The notes: generated from the letters alone by a model not told the origin. A DNA stretch of 34,378 nucleotides from Pseudomonas uvaldensis (GCF_021271205.1 NZ_JAIWKS010000019.1:1-34378); one strand, 5' to 3'. Positions 1 through 23,711 are shown, numbered from the stretch's first letter. Numbers and translations: made by a program.

Positions 1-15357
<15,357 letters not shown>

Positions 15358-15472
15358 ACCCGGCCCTCCGGAACTTGTACACCGGCAGGGCTGGAATTGT
15401 GGTTGGCCGAAAAATCGGTTGCGACAGCGACGTCCACAGCAAAGATAAATGTCATACGTTCCTTCTCAGAAA

Positions 15473-15495
15473 TTTGTCAGTGCTGCCCGGACAAA
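15473..15495 (-). promoter_or_regulatory. Dyad resembling a syr-syp box upstream of the NRPS
   Basis: TTTGTC (15473-15478) and GACAAA (15490-15495) form a perfect 6-bp inverted repeat. The inner part reads on the minus strand as TGTCCGG, 5 nt, ACTGACA, close to the syr-syp box TGTCCCG-N6-CGGGACA as I recall it, but with a spacer one base short. It lies about 115-140 bp before the NRPS start codon, a sensible promoter distance. Function is inferred. Confidence 0.4.
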
Positions 15496-15545
15496 CAACC
15501 GGTGCAGTACGGGTCGAACGGGTGGATGGCGGATGCACGACATCG

Positions 15546-15577
15546 CCACCCGACGGCGGATCCGCGGTGTCGGGTGG
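15546..15577 (-). terminator. Strong GC-rich hairpin downstream of the ABC exporter gene
   Basis: CCACCCGAC (15546-15554) pairs perfectly with GTCGGGTGG (15569-15577). The intervening bases contain a second perfect palindrome, GCGGATCCGC (15556-15565), so the whole element can fold into one long stem. It lies about 85 bp after the exporter stop codon. No U-tract follows on the minus strand, so it is not a classic intrinsic terminator; it may stabilise the 3' end, attenuate, or be part of the NRPS promoter region. Confidence 0.4.
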
Positions 15578-15661
15578 GGTCAGGTCAGGCGCCTTTCAAA
15601 GGTTTGCGCAGGGCTCGTCGCGACAACATCGCCGGCCGGAGGACAATCCGGGGGCACTCAT

Positions 15662-17359
15662 TCAGGCTCGCTTGTCGCGAATGGCGCAGTTGACATCGGA
15701 AACGATCTGCCCGTCCGCCAACTTGATGATGCGATCGGCCAGCTGGAAATACTGATCATCATGGGTAATGATCAACACCGTCTTGCCGCGGCGCTTGAGC
15801 TCGGGCAGCAATTCCTCGTAGAAGAATTTCTTGAACGGCGGGTCTTGGTCGGCGGCCCATTCGTCGAGCACGTAGACCGGGCGATCCTCCATATACGCGC
15901 ACACCAGGGCCAAGCGTTTCTGCTGGCCATAGGACAATGCCTTCAGGGTGGAGTAACCGAGTCCTTCGATCTTGATCTTGTCGGCCAGCCCGAGGGTTTC
16001 CAGATACTTGCTCGCCAGGACCGGGTTGCCGTCCTCTTCGTCCGGACCGATCAAGCGATTGAACAAATGGAAGTCGGAGAACACCGCGGAAAACAGATCG
16101 CGGTAGTCACTGCGGCTTTCATCGGTGATGGCGACCCCATCAAGCAGCACCTCGCCACTTTGCGGGATGTAGAGCCCGCAGAGCACCTTGGCCAGGGTGC
16201 TTTTACCGCAGCCGTTGCCGCCGACGATGTAGATCAACTCGCCCGACTGCACCGTCAGGTCGATAGGGCCCAGGGAGAATCCGCTGTCGGCCTGCACGTC
16301 GTGATAATGCATCTGTACGCTTTTCAACTCGATGCTGTCCCAGGACTTCTTGTGCTCAAGCAGGTGCACTTTCGACGTTTCGGCCACGACGGGATCCGGG
16401 TGCGGATCGTTGATCGCAAAACCGAACTCGGCGAGACGGGTGCAGGCGACACGCCCCGCCGCCAGCACCGGCATCGCCCCCACCAGCAGCGAGAGAGGCC
16501 CCATGATGTAGAGCACCGCCAGCACGCTGGCCGTCATCACCTTCGGATCGACCGCACTGACCAGTGGCGCGGCAAACAACAGGCAACCAATCAGCAATGA
16601 CAAGGTGAACTGGCCAACGTTGTCGGCGGCGGTGTACCACAGGCGCTCGACGAAGTTGTAGCGCGCCACCCGAGTCGAAGAGGCTTCGATGGCGGAGCGG
16701 CCGAACCAACGGCGACGGATGCCGTTGAGCTTCAGTTCCTTGAGGCCGAACACCAACGCATGGGTGTACTCGTTGAATGCGGTGAACTCGTCCCGCACCC
16801 GGTTGGTGGACCTGACGCCGCTGGCGAAGAAGAACAGGTAAAGACCCACCCCCAGGATCATCAGCGAAACCGTCAAGGCCAGGACCACCCATGACAGGTA
16901 CGCCAGGTAAGCGATGCCGAACAGGAACACCGTCATTTCCACCAGTACCGTGGGCATCACCACCAGTGTCGTATTCAGTTGTGGGATGTCATTGGTCAGC
17001 ATGGTCAGCACGTTGGGAGGGCCACGCCGGTCCACCTCTTCAAGCGGCGTTGCGAGGATCTTGCGGCACAGCGCGATGCGCAACCGCGTCATGATCCGCA
17101 TGCTCGCGTAAGCCGGGAACAACGCCGCGCCGTTACGCAGGATCAGCGCCGTCGCGCTGAGACCGACGAACCAGTACAAGGCCTCCAGGCGTGACCCATC
17201 GTTATGGATCGCCTGGTTGATCACACTCACCACCGCGATGGACGCGACCCCGCTGATGACACCGCAAATCAAGGTGAAGAGCGTCAGCCAGGGATGGTTG
17301 CGCCACAGCAGGCGCATGACCGAACCCGGCCGGGTTTTCTTCGCTTTCTGGTCTTTCAT
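15662..17359 (-). CDS. syrD: SyrD/PvdE-family cyclic-peptide ABC exporter (fused membrane and ATPase domains)
   Basis: Inner-membrane exporter expected to pump the lipopeptide, or a precursor, out of the cytoplasm. 565 residues, about the length of SyrD. The N-terminal half has several hydrophobic segments (roughly residues 22-50, 60-80, 133-180, 250-300). The C-terminal ATPase has Walker A GGNGCGKST at 380-388, the signature-like LSYGQQ at 475-480, Walker B VYVLDE at 495-500 and a later ITHDD H-loop. The start at 17359 follows a GAGGA ribosome site 9 bases upstream. It is 34 bp downstream of the SyrP-like gene in the same orientation, so the two are probably co-transcribed. PvdE (pyoverdine) belongs to the same family; the neighbours favour SyrD. 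Which of the two peptides it exports is not shown. Confidence 0.88.
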   Translation of the reverse strand: MKDQKAKKTRPGSVMRLLWRNHPWLTLFTLICGVISGVASIAVVSVINQAIHNDGSRLEALYWFVGLSATALILRNGAALFPAYASMRIMTRLRIALCRKILATPLEEVDRRGPPNVLTMLTNDIPQLNTTLVVMPTVLVEMTVFLFGIAYLAYLSWVVLALTVSLMILGVGLYLFFFASGVRSTNRVRDEFTAFNEYTHALVFGLKELKLNGIRRRWFGRSAIEASSTRVARYNFVERLWYTAADNVGQFTLSLLIGCLLFAAPLVSAVDPKVMTASVLAVLYIMGPLSLLVGAMPVLAAGRVACTRLAEFGFAINDPHPDPVVAETSKVHLLEHKKSWDSIELKSVQMHYHDVQADSGFSLGPIDLTVQSGELIYIVGGNGCGKSTLAKVLCGLYIPQSGEVLLDGVAITDESRSDYRDLFSAVFSDFHLFNRLIGPDEEDGNPVLASKYLETLGLADKIKIEGLGYSTLKALSYGQQKRLALVCAYMEDRPVYVLDEWAADQDPPFKKFFYEELLPELKRRGKTVLIITHDDQYFQLADRIIKLADGQIVSDVNCAIRDKRA

Positions 17360-17393
17360 GGGTTGCTGTCCTCGAATGGAGTCACGCGATGGC

Positions 17394-18437
17394 TCACGCC
17401 GGTTGCCAGACGTCGCCCCTGGCGGTCATCTCGCCCATGGCCACGACGATCAACCGTGGCTCTTCGTACGGATCCCGTGCATGGGCTGCCAACATGTTGT
17501 CGAGCATCACGACATCGCCCTTGCGCCAGGCGAAACGGACGGCGCAGGCCTCGTAGATGTCGCCGACCAACGCCATGACGTCGTCCTCGATGGGCGTGCC
17601 ATCGCCATAACTGACCATGCGCGGCAGCCGGTCGGCGCCGAACATGTCGAGCAGGTCCTCGCGCATCTCTTCGCCAAGGCAGAACGGATGGTGCAGCTGT
17701 ACCTGGTTGAAAAACGCCGGTTCGCCGGTCACGGGATGACGGATCACCGCCGGACAGAGGGTACGGACCTGGAGCGTGTCGTGGTCGAGCCATTCGAAAT
17801 CGGTGCCCTGCTCCCGGCAACGCTGTTCGACGGCTGCGCGGTCAGTGGTGCCGAAGAACGACTCCCAGCTCGGCTCGACCCCGGCCGTGAACGTGCGGCT
17901 GTACATCAGCCCTTTTTGTTCGAAGCGTGCCACCACCTCGGCCGGCAAACGCTGCAGCACCTGTCGAATGTCAGCCAGTGGCGTGGCGCCCCCCACCCGC
18001 GAAGGCTGCTCGCAGTAAAACCACTGCTTGCGCGGCCAGCTTTCCAGGTGCGAGCTCTCGTTGTGGTACAGGATCATTTCCCGTTCGGGATAAGGCGTGG
18101 AGCGATAGACGTTGCGTCCGCCCTCCTTCTTCGGCAAGTCACCGTAGCTGCCATGCAGTCCCGGCGACAGCGCCTCGGCGAACGCTTCGAAGGCGGGTAC
18201 CGAGGCGAGGTCGAAACCGCGAAACAGCACCGCACCATGACGACACAGTAACGCCTCGATGGCCTCGCGATGACGACCGGCCCACGCCGACGGATCCAGC
18301 CCGGGGTCGACAGGTTCGATGACCACCGGCAGATTCGATCCGTCGGCAAGCAGCGACAGCCTGACCGCCCCGTCGAAGTCCGCATCGAGCAACGATTCGT
18401 CGCTCGTGGTGGACGCAGTGTTTGTGTGAAGACTCAT
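17394..18437 (-). CDS. syrP: SyrP-like Fe(II)/2-oxoglutarate-dependent hydroxylase (TauD fold), probable aspartyl 3-hydroxylase
   Basis: 347 residues. In syringomycin biosynthesis SyrP hydroxylates the beta carbon of Asp while it is tethered to the synthetase. The iron triad is visible: H125-x-E127 in the YHNESSH segment and the distal H319 in AAHARDP, with R328 placed to hold 2-oxoglutarate. The usual TauD-like sequence is HxD/E, so this one should be active. The start at ATG 18437 is chosen because CAGGAGT lies just upstream; a longer frame up to 18611 has no ribosome site and would run across the regulatory spacer. It heads a two-gene unit with syrD and is divergent from syrB1. The substrate residue (Asp-8 in the syringomycin family) is inferred from context. 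Confidence 0.82.
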   Translation of the reverse strand: MSLHTNTASTTSDESLLDADFDGAVRLSLLADGSNLPVVIEPVDPGLDPSAWAGRHREAIEALLCRHGAVLFRGFDLASVPAFEAFAEALSPGLHGSYGDLPKKEGGRNVYRSTPYPEREMILYHNESSHLESWPRKQWFYCEQPSRVGGATPLADIRQVLQRLPAEVVARFEQKGLMYSRTFTAGVEPSWESFFGTTDRAAVEQRCREQGTDFEWLDHDTLQVRTLCPAVIRHPVTGEPAFFNQVQLHHPFCLGEEMREDLLDMFGADRLPRMVSYGDGTPIEDDVMALVGDIYEACAVRFAWRKGDVVMLDNMLAAHARDPYEEPRLIVVAMGEMTARGDVWQPA

Positions 18438-18537
18438 GAATGACTCCTGAACCACGGACCCCTCGGATCCACGTCGTATGGGGCAAAACCTATACGCCCC
18501 GCTGTCGGGCAAGGATAAAAACATTGATCCGGCGGGA

Positions 18538-18561
18538 TGTCTGGCACCGCAAACCGGGACA
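18538..18561 (-). promoter_or_regulatory. Degenerate syr-syp-type box facing syrP
   Basis: On the minus strand this reads TGTCCCG, 10 nt, CCAGACA. The left half matches the recalled syr-syp half-site TGTCCCG exactly; the right half is imperfect and the spacer is 10 instead of 6. It lies about 100-125 bp upstream of the syrP start. With CAGACA as -35, TTTTAT lies 17 bases further on as a possible -10. Confidence 0.35.
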
Positions 18562-18602
18562 GACCCGACGCACCTTGGCGCTGCGTTCCGCCCAAAGCGA
18601 TT

Positions 18603-18622
18603 TGTCCCCATTTCCCGCGACA
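18603..18622 (+). promoter_or_regulatory. syr-syp-type box upstream of syrB1
   Basis: TGTCCCC, six bases, CGCGACA: a 20-bp element with the half-site sequence and spacing of the syr-syp box (TGtCccg-N6-cggGaCA) known from P. syringae as the target region for SalA/SyrF control. It is about 150 bp before the syrB1 start codon. Sequence match is seen; regulatory role is inferred by analogy. Confidence 0.6.
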
Positions 18623-18773
18623 GACGCCGGCACGGACTCGGTGCTGAAATGCGGCAGCTGCGAATCGCACAGGCGCATCAAACGATCCCGTGGGCCGCAG
18701 TGACGTCTCGAGTGCAACGGTTTTCGCAAACGCGCAAATACGCTGCACCTGGCAATTAACAGGAGCGTTAGTC

Positions 18774-20621
18774 ATGCCGATTAAGAACACTGGCGGATCG
18801 GTCTACCCCGCGCCAGCCCCCCTCACGCCCGGTGCATTCCTGCATGAAATCTTCACCGCCCGGGCCCGTGAGTTTCCCGAGCGAACGGCGGTTTCAGACG
18901 CCACGCGTTCGTTGAGTTATGCGCAACTCGATGCGGCTTCGTCGCAGTTGGCCGCCCGTCTTCGCCAGGAAGGCGTCAAGGACGGCATGCTGGTCGGGAT
19001 GTGCCTGGCGCGCAGCGTCGATCTGGTCATCAGCCTGCTGGGCATCCTCAAGGCCGGCGGCGCCTACGTCCCGGTCGATCCCCAGTACCCCGGCAAGCGC
19101 GTCGAACACATCGTGCGCGACAGCGGCATGAGCCTGCTGATCGGTGAGCTCGCCGACCTGCCCCGGTCTCCGTCCCTGCGTGTCCTGTCGCTCGCCGACC
19201 TGCTGGCCGGCCCGACCCTGGAACCTTTGAGCGACGTGGACCGCCGCAACCCCGACAGCTCGGTGGCCTACGTGATCTATACCTCCGGCTCCACCGGTGA
19301 ACCCAAGGGTGTACTGGTGGCCCACGGCAACGTCAGCCGCCTGCTGGAAAGCACCCAACGTGAATACGCTTTCAACGAGCAGGACGTCTGGTCGATGTTC
19401 CACTCCATCGGCTTCGACTTCTCGGTGTGGGAAATCTGGGGCGCCCTGGCCCATGGCGGTCACGTTGCCGTGGTGCCTTACGACGTGTCCCGTTCGCCAG
19501 CGGCCATGCGCCAATGGCTCGTCGACCAGGGCGTAACCGTCCTGAGCCAGACCCCTTCGGCCTTCCGTGGCCTCGACGAAGCCGACCGTCAGCCCGGCGC
19601 ACCGTTGGCGCTACGCTACGTGGTGTTCGGCGGCGAGGCGCTGCCGGCCACGGTGTTGCGTCCCTGGGTGGAACGTCATGGCGACCAGAAGCCTGCGCTG
19701 ATCAACATGTACGGCATCACCGAGGCCACCGTCCACACCACGTTCAAGCGCGTGCTGGGCCAGGACCTCGAAAGCGCCGCCATGGTGTCCATCGGTGCGC
19801 CCCTGGATGGCTGGCACCTGAACCTGCTCGACGCCGACCGGCAACCCGTGCCCCAGGGCACCGCCGGGGAGCTGTACATCGAAGGCGCCGGTGTCGCACT
19901 GGGCTACCTGAACCGTCCGGCCTTGAACGCCGAGCGTTTCGTGCAATTGCCTGATCGTCCAGGTCGCGCCTATCGCACCGGAGACCTGGTGGTATTGGGC
20001 GATGATGGTGAATACCGTTACGCTGGCCGTTGCGATGAGCAACTGAAGATCCGCGGTTTCCGCATCGAGCCGGGCGAAGTCGAAGCCTGCCTGCAAACCA
20101 GCCCGGCCGTGGCAGCCGCCCACGTCGCCGGTCATGATTACGGTAATGGCGACTGGCGCCTGGTCACCTATGTGGTGCCAACCCAGGGCGTACAGGCCTG
20201 GACCGAACAGACCCGCAGCGAAGTCGCCGCCCTGGTGGCCGCCAGCCTGCCGGACTATATGCGCCCCTCGGCCTACATTCCCCTGGCGCAACTGCCGGTG
20301 ACCGCCCACGGCAAGATCGACAAGCAACGCCTGCCCTCCCCCGACTCGGTCGCCGCCACCGTGCAGCACGCAGACGAAGCGGGCCTCACCGAACAGGAGC
20401 AGTTCGTGCTCAAGGTCTGGTCCCAGGACCTTGGCCTGAAGAACATCGGCTTGAACGATGACTTCTTCGACTTCGGCGGTACCTCCCTGGCCCTGATCCG
20501 CTCCCTGAGCACCTTCAAGGCCCACTACCAGGTCAACCTGGACCCGGGTGTGCTGGCTAACGGCGCGACCGCCAAGGTGTTGGCCGATTGCATCCAGCGC
20601 TCCCTTGTCCAAGCCCATTGA
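18774..20621 (+). CDS. syrB1: SyrB1: free-standing A-T didomain, loads L-Thr for chlorination
   Basis: 615 residues, the size expected for SyrB1. It activates threonine as the adenylate and tethers it to its own carrier domain, presenting Thr-S-SyrB1 to the halogenase. The A domain contains TSGSTGEPKGV, GGEALP and YRTGD. Its pocket reads D-F-W-S-V-G-M-V-H, the Thr code known for SyrB1. The carrier motif is FGGTS with the phosphopantetheine serine at residue 571; Thr replaces the more common His of GGHS. ATG 18774 is chosen because AGGAG lies about 8 bases upstream; a longer frame from 18690 has no ribosome site. The stop is 17 bp before syrB2, with syrC following, so one operon is likely. There is no condensation domain, as expected for a trans-acting loader. 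Confidence 0.95.
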   Translation: MPIKNTGGSVYPAPAPLTPGAFLHEIFTARAREFPERTAVSDATRSLSYAQLDAASSQLAARLRQEGVKDGMLVGMCLARSVDLVISLLGILKAGGAYVPVDPQYPGKRVEHIVRDSGMSLLIGELADLPRSPSLRVLSLADLLAGPTLEPLSDVDRRNPDSSVAYVIYTSGSTGEPKGVLVAHGNVSRLLESTQREYAFNEQDVWSMFHSIGFDFSVWEIWGALAHGGHVAVVPYDVSRSPAAMRQWLVDQGVTVLSQTPSAFRGLDEADRQPGAPLALRYVVFGGEALPATVLRPWVERHGDQKPALINMYGITEATVHTTFKRVLGQDLESAAMVSIGAPLDGWHLNLLDADRQPVPQGTAGELYIEGAGVALGYLNRPALNAERFVQLPDRPGRAYRTGDLVVLGDDGEYRYAGRCDEQLKIRGFRIEPGEVEACLQTSPAVAAAHVAGHDYGNGDWRLVTYVVPTQGVQAWTEQTRSEVAALVAASLPDYMRPSAYIPLAQLPVTAHGKIDKQRLPSPDSVAATVQHADEAGLTEQEQFVLKVWSQDLGLKNIGLNDDFFDFGGTSLALIRSLSTFKAHYQVNLDPGVLANGATAKVLADCIQRSLVQAH

Positions 20622-20638
20622 CTGAAAAGGAAAAGCCC

Positions 20639-21574
20639 ATGAGCAAGAAATTCGCCCTGACCCCCGAAGAACGCGCGTCCTTCGAGAAGAACGGTTTTAT
20701 CGGACCTTTCGACGCCTATTCGCCAGAAGAAATGAAGGAAGCCTGGAAACGTACCCGCCTGCGCCTGCTCGACCGTAGCGCTGCCGCCTACCAGGATCTG
20801 GATGCGATTTCCGCCGGCACCAACATCGCCAACTACGATCGCCACCTGGATGACGATTTCCTCGCCAGCCACATCTGCCGTCCTGAAATCTGCGACCGCG
20901 TCGAAAGCATCCTCGGCCCGGATGTGCTGTGCTGGCGCACCGAGTTCTTCCCCAAATACCCGGGCGACGAAGGCACCGACTGGCACCAGGCCGATACCTT
21001 CGCCAACGCCTCGGGCAAGCCGCAGATCCTCTGGCCGGAGAACGAGGATTTCGGCGGTACCATTACCGTCTGGACCGCCTTTACCGACGCCAACATCGCC
21101 AATGGCTGCCTGCAATTCATCCCCGGCACCCAGAACAGCATGAACTACGATGAAACCAAGCGCATGGCCTACGATCCCGATGCCAACAACAGTTCGGTGG
21201 TCAAGGATGGGGTACGCCGCGGGTTCTTCGGCTACGACTATCGCCAGCTGCAGATCGACGAGAACTTCAAGCCCGACGAATCCGCCGCCGTGCCCATGCA
21301 GATGAAGGCCGGCCAGTTCATCATTTTCTGGTCGACACTGATGCACGCCTCCTACCCCCATAGCGGTGAGACCCAGGACATGCGCATGGGCTTTGCGTCC
21401 CGTTACGTTCCGTCCTTCGTGAAGATCTACCCGGACTCCGATCACATCGAGGAGTACGGCGGTCGCATCAGCCTTGAGAAATACGGCGCGGTCCAGGTGA
21501 TCGGCGACCAGACCCCGTCCTACAACCGCCTGGTCACCCACACCACCCGAGGCAAGAAATTCGAAGCGGTCTGA
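20639..21574 (+). CDS. syrB2: SyrB2: non-heme Fe(II)/2-oxoglutarate halogenase making 4-chloro-threonine
   Basis: 311 residues against 310 in the reference enzyme. It chlorinates the unactivated methyl group of Thr bound to SyrB1, using Fe(II), 2-oxoglutarate, O2 and chloride. The diagnostic halogenase feature is visible: H116-Q-A118 (in TDWHQADTF), where Ala replaces the Asp/Glu iron ligand of hydroxylases and leaves room for chloride. The distal histidine is H236 in LMHASYPHSG. The start at 20639 (MSKKFALTPEE) has AAAAGG upstream and gives numbering that puts His and Ala exactly at 116 and 118; an upstream ATG at 20588 overlaps syrB1 and adds an unrelated leader. It lies 17 bp after syrB1 and 61 bp before syrC. 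Confidence 0.97.
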   Translation: MSKKFALTPEERASFEKNGFIGPFDAYSPEEMKEAWKRTRLRLLDRSAAAYQDLDAISAGTNIANYDRHLDDDFLASHICRPEICDRVESILGPDVLCWRTEFFPKYPGDEGTDWHQADTFANASGKPQILWPENEDFGGTITVWTAFTDANIANGCLQFIPGTQNSMNYDETKRMAYDPDANNSSVVKDGVRRGFFGYDYRQLQIDENFKPDESAAVPMQMKAGQFIIFWSTLMHASYPHSGETQDMRMGFASRYVPSFVKIYPDSDHIEEYGGRISLEKYGAVQVIGDQTPSYNRLVTHTTRGKKFEAV

Positions 21575-21635
21575 TTTTTTCAGTGCCATACGACAGTTGG
21601 CATGAGCAACGTGCCTGACAGGAGTCCCCCAATCC

Positions 21636-22847
21636 ATGACTATTTCCACCGACGCAGCCACGCGCCTGTGCGAGACCGTGAGGATGCTTAGGCACCTTGC
21701 CATCCATCTGCCCGATCCCATTTGCCTGAGCTTCCTCGCTCGGGCAAATGAACCGTCACCTGACCAGGCCTCACCCAGCGTGAGAGCCACGGAACGGGCG
21801 GTCAGCGCCGCCTTCGCACGCATCGGCGTCAAAGCCGTGCAATACGTGCATGATGGCGAGGCGCAGCTGTCGTCCTTCGAGATGTTTATCAGCAAGAAAA
21901 TCTGCCAGGCGCTGGATTATTCCTACGACCACTTCGACGAGTTCGACAGTGTCAGGGACTTCGGGCGCCTGGTCAGACACTTCGATTTCAGTGGTGCGGT
22001 GCCAGAGGTTGAAACCGTGCACCTCATCACCCGAGACAACGTCGCGTTGTCGGTCCATGCCAGTATCGACCGGCAGCGCCCGGCCATTGTCCTGGCCCTG
22101 CCCTGCGGCATGCCTTTCGATCTGTGCCGCGACTGGTTCAATGCACTGAGCGAGCGGTTCTTCGTGGTCACCTGGGAAACCCGGGGGCTGTTCGGGTCTT
22201 GCACCTCGTTCGATCAACTGTCGGTGGACACCGACGCTCAGGTCGGCGACCTGATCAACGTGATGAACCACTTCGGACTGTCCAGCGCGCACCTGATGGG
22301 TATCTGCGGCGGCGCGGTGATCGCGTTGAGCGCCGCCGCCATCCACCCCGAGCGGGTGAGTTCCCTGAGCCTGTGGCACGGCGATTACAACCTGGGCGAC
22401 AACAGCCTGCGCACCGCTCACCAGCAGAACTTCGAATGGCTGATGGAGTCGGCCGCTGTCGACCGCAACGAGGCCAGCGACCTGCAAGCGTTGTTCCTGG
22501 ACCAGGCGACACTGGCGACCATCCCGGACTCGATTGCCCATGCAGCGCTCTACCCCTACGTCAACGAGGAGCTGTTCTACCGTTATGCGCGGCTCAACGA
22601 TGCGTTGAACAAGACCGAGCTGCAATCCAAGCTGGAACGCATTACCGTACCGACGCTGGTGGTGGCCGGTGATGCCGATGAAACCACCCACATCGGTGGT
22701 TCCCAGCGCATCGCCGAGTCCATCAGCGCCGCCCTGCTGCATGTGGAAAGCAATGGCAGTCACCTGGCATTTTTCGAATCGACCCACCGTTCGAAACAGA
22801 CCGCGTTCCAATTCCTTGAGTCGACGCTGGAGTCAGTGGCTGTCTGA
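21636..22847 (+). CDS. syrC: SyrC: alpha/beta-hydrolase-type aminoacyl shuttle for 4-Cl-Thr
   Basis: 403 residues. Known SyrC moves (4-chloro)threonine from the SyrB1 carrier to the last carrier domain of the nonapeptide synthetase, through a covalent enzyme intermediate on Cys224. The nucleophile elbow G-I-C-G-G here places the cysteine precisely at residue 224. A C-terminal GDADETTHIGG acid segment and a GSHLAFFE histidine complete an alpha/beta-hydrolase triad. The start at 21636 follows AGGAG about 10 bases upstream. Last gene of the chlorothreonine operon. The acceptor synthetase is not adjacent: about 8.7 kb of other genes lie before the next NRPS start. Confidence 0.93.
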   Translation: MTISTDAATRLCETVRMLRHLAIHLPDPICLSFLARANEPSPDQASPSVRATERAVSAAFARIGVKAVQYVHDGEAQLSSFEMFISKKICQALDYSYDHFDEFDSVRDFGRLVRHFDFSGAVPEVETVHLITRDNVALSVHASIDRQRPAIVLALPCGMPFDLCRDWFNALSERFFVVTWETRGLFGSCTSFDQLSVDTDAQVGDLINVMNHFGLSSAHLMGICGGAVIALSAAAIHPERVSSLSLWHGDYNLGDNSLRTAHQQNFEWLMESAAVDRNEASDLQALFLDQATLATIPDSIAHAALYPYVNEELFYRYARLNDALNKTELQSKLERITVPTLVVAGDADETTHIGGSQRIAESISAALLHVESNGSHLAFFESTHRSKQTAFQFLESTLESVAV

Positions 22848-22901
22848 GGCTGGGGCTTGAAACCTGGGGTGTCGACCCTTGAAGTCGGCACTCCATCTCG
22901 C

Positions 22902-23261
22902 TCAAGGTGGGCTGATCAAGCTTCGACTCTTGCCATCGACACGACGCAATGGCAGCGCCTGGTAATCCAATCCATCGATACAGCACGCATTGACGCTGAG
23001 AACCTCAGGATTACTGCGACGTCGATGGTAGACATAGATACCGCACGTACCGCAAAAGTAATGCTGGGCCACGCCGCTGTTCCAGCGATACAGACGTAAT
23101 GCGTCCTGACCACGGGTAATGCAAAAATGCTCCCGTGGCACCGTAGCCATCAACGCATTGCGCTTGCTGCACAGCGAACAGTCGCAACTGATCAGCTCTT
23201 CAAGTTCGGCCTCAAAAGCGAAGCCAACCGCTCCACAGTGACAGGCGCCCGTGTAGTTCAT
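22902..23261 (-). CDS. GFA-domain (glutathione-dependent formaldehyde-activating-like/CENP-V) zinc protein
   Basis: 119 residues beginning MNYTGACHCGAVGF. The family's cysteine pattern is present: CHC at 7-9, a CDCSLC cluster near residue 30, and the FCGTCG pair near residue 70, which together bind structural and catalytic zinc. Function in this large family is mostly unknown; thiol-adduct chemistry is suggested from the formaldehyde-activating founder, but many members do other things. I chose ATG 23261 because GGAGA lies 10 bases upstream and the conserved domain begins directly; a frame from 23300 adds a charged leader without a ribosome site. It converges on syrC with 54 bp between the stop codons. 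No link to peptide synthesis is evident. Confidence 0.8.
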   Translation of the reverse strand: MNYTGACHCGAVGFAFEAELEELISCDCSLCSKRNALMATVPREHFCITRGQDALRLYRWNSGVAQHYFCGTCGIYVYHRRRSNPEVLSVNACCIDGLDYQALPLRRVDGKSRSLISPP

Positions 23262-23412
23262 CGTGGGTATGTCTCCATTGTCGTGAGTTCGCCGTCTCAT
23301 CGTAGTGGATTGTCCACCGCGCTATTCTCACCTGAGCATGATGACCAGCTTAACGCTTACTCCCACAACCGGGCCCTGGGGAACGAACGCCCGCGTGCGG
23401 GTAGTTCCCGCC

Positions 23413-23437
23413 CCTGATGCCACCACTGGGCATCAGG
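23413..23437 (-). repeat. Perfect 9-bp stem hairpin, with further nested GC palindromes to the left
   Basis: CCTGATGCC (23413-23421) and GGCATCAGG (23429-23437) form a stem with a 7-nt loop just after the DUF2790 gene. Immediately before it lies CCCGC-gt-GCGGG followed by tagtt-CCCGC, giving competing small hairpins. No T-run follows on the minus strand. It could be a transcription-end or REP-like element. Confidence 0.4.
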
Positions 23438-23456
23438 CAGATGTGTCGATGCTGGA

Positions 23457-23711
23457 TCAGTTCGTGCAGCCATTCCCCATAACGTGATACTCCATGATGT
23501 GCCGGTCGCCCTTGGAATCATCATAAGTCATCTGTATCGGCACTACAGCGCAGACATCGGGTATCTGTGTAATCGCCACAACGTGGGCGATATCCAGGTT
23601 CTGAGAATACCGATAGGGCTCGACTGTAATCCGTGCGGTCTTAGTCGCCTGCTCATCGGCCATAGCGACAGAACCAAAGCAGCCCAGGAATAAAACGAGT
23701 AACAGTTTCAT
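23457..23711 (-). CDS. Small secreted DUF2790-type protein
   Basis: 84 residues. The first 18 residues (MKLLLVLFLGCFGSVAMA, followed by DEQ) form a clear Sec signal peptide with an A-x-A-like cleavage site. The mature part of about 66 residues has a single pair of cysteines (in DVCAVV and GNGCTN), which could form a disulphide in the periplasm. It resembles the small periplasmic DUF2790 family common in Pseudomonas; no function is known to me. The start at 23711 follows AAGGTG at good spacing, whereas the upstream ATG at 23750 would bury the signal sequence. It stands alone between the GFA gene and the cyanate operon. Confidence 0.75.
   Translation of the reverse strand: MKLLLVLFLGCFGSVAMADEQATKTARITVEPYRYSQNLDIAHVVAITQIPDVCAVVPIQMTYDDSKGDRHIMEYHVMGNGCTN

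Larger units (their letters stand above)
15358..15661. other. Intergenic region between the ABC exporter gene and the NRPS start
   Basis: 304 bp without a gene. It holds the GGAGG ribosome binding site of the NRPS next to its ATG, a TTTGTC...GACAAA dyad that may be a syr-syp-type box (15473-15495), and a very GC-rich hairpin (15546-15577). The existence of this leader argues that the NRPS has its own promoter rather than depending only on read-through from syrD. Confidence 0.6.
18438..18773. other. Divergent control region between syrP and syrB1
   Basis: 336 bp with no gene that I can support. It contains the ribosome sites for both flanking genes and two TGTC...GACA dyads (18538-18561 and 18603-18622), one suitably placed for each direction. 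Smaller palindromes such as TGCGAaTCGCA near 18659 are also present. Confidence 0.6.

Noticed and set aside
18438..18611. N-terminal extension of the SyrP-like protein to 18611
   Set aside because: The extension has no ribosome site, an atypical sequence, and crosses the likely promoter dyad at 18538-18561. ATG 18437 has a good AGGAG.
20525..22811. Minus-strand frames of 456 and 346 codons opposite syrB2 and syrC
   Set aside because: Antisense shadows of two confidently identified genes, without ribosome sites or recognisable motifs.
23301..23456. Small plus-strand frames as a separate gene
   Set aside because: Only short frames (60-96 codons) without ribosome sites or motifs, partly antisense to the GFA gene.
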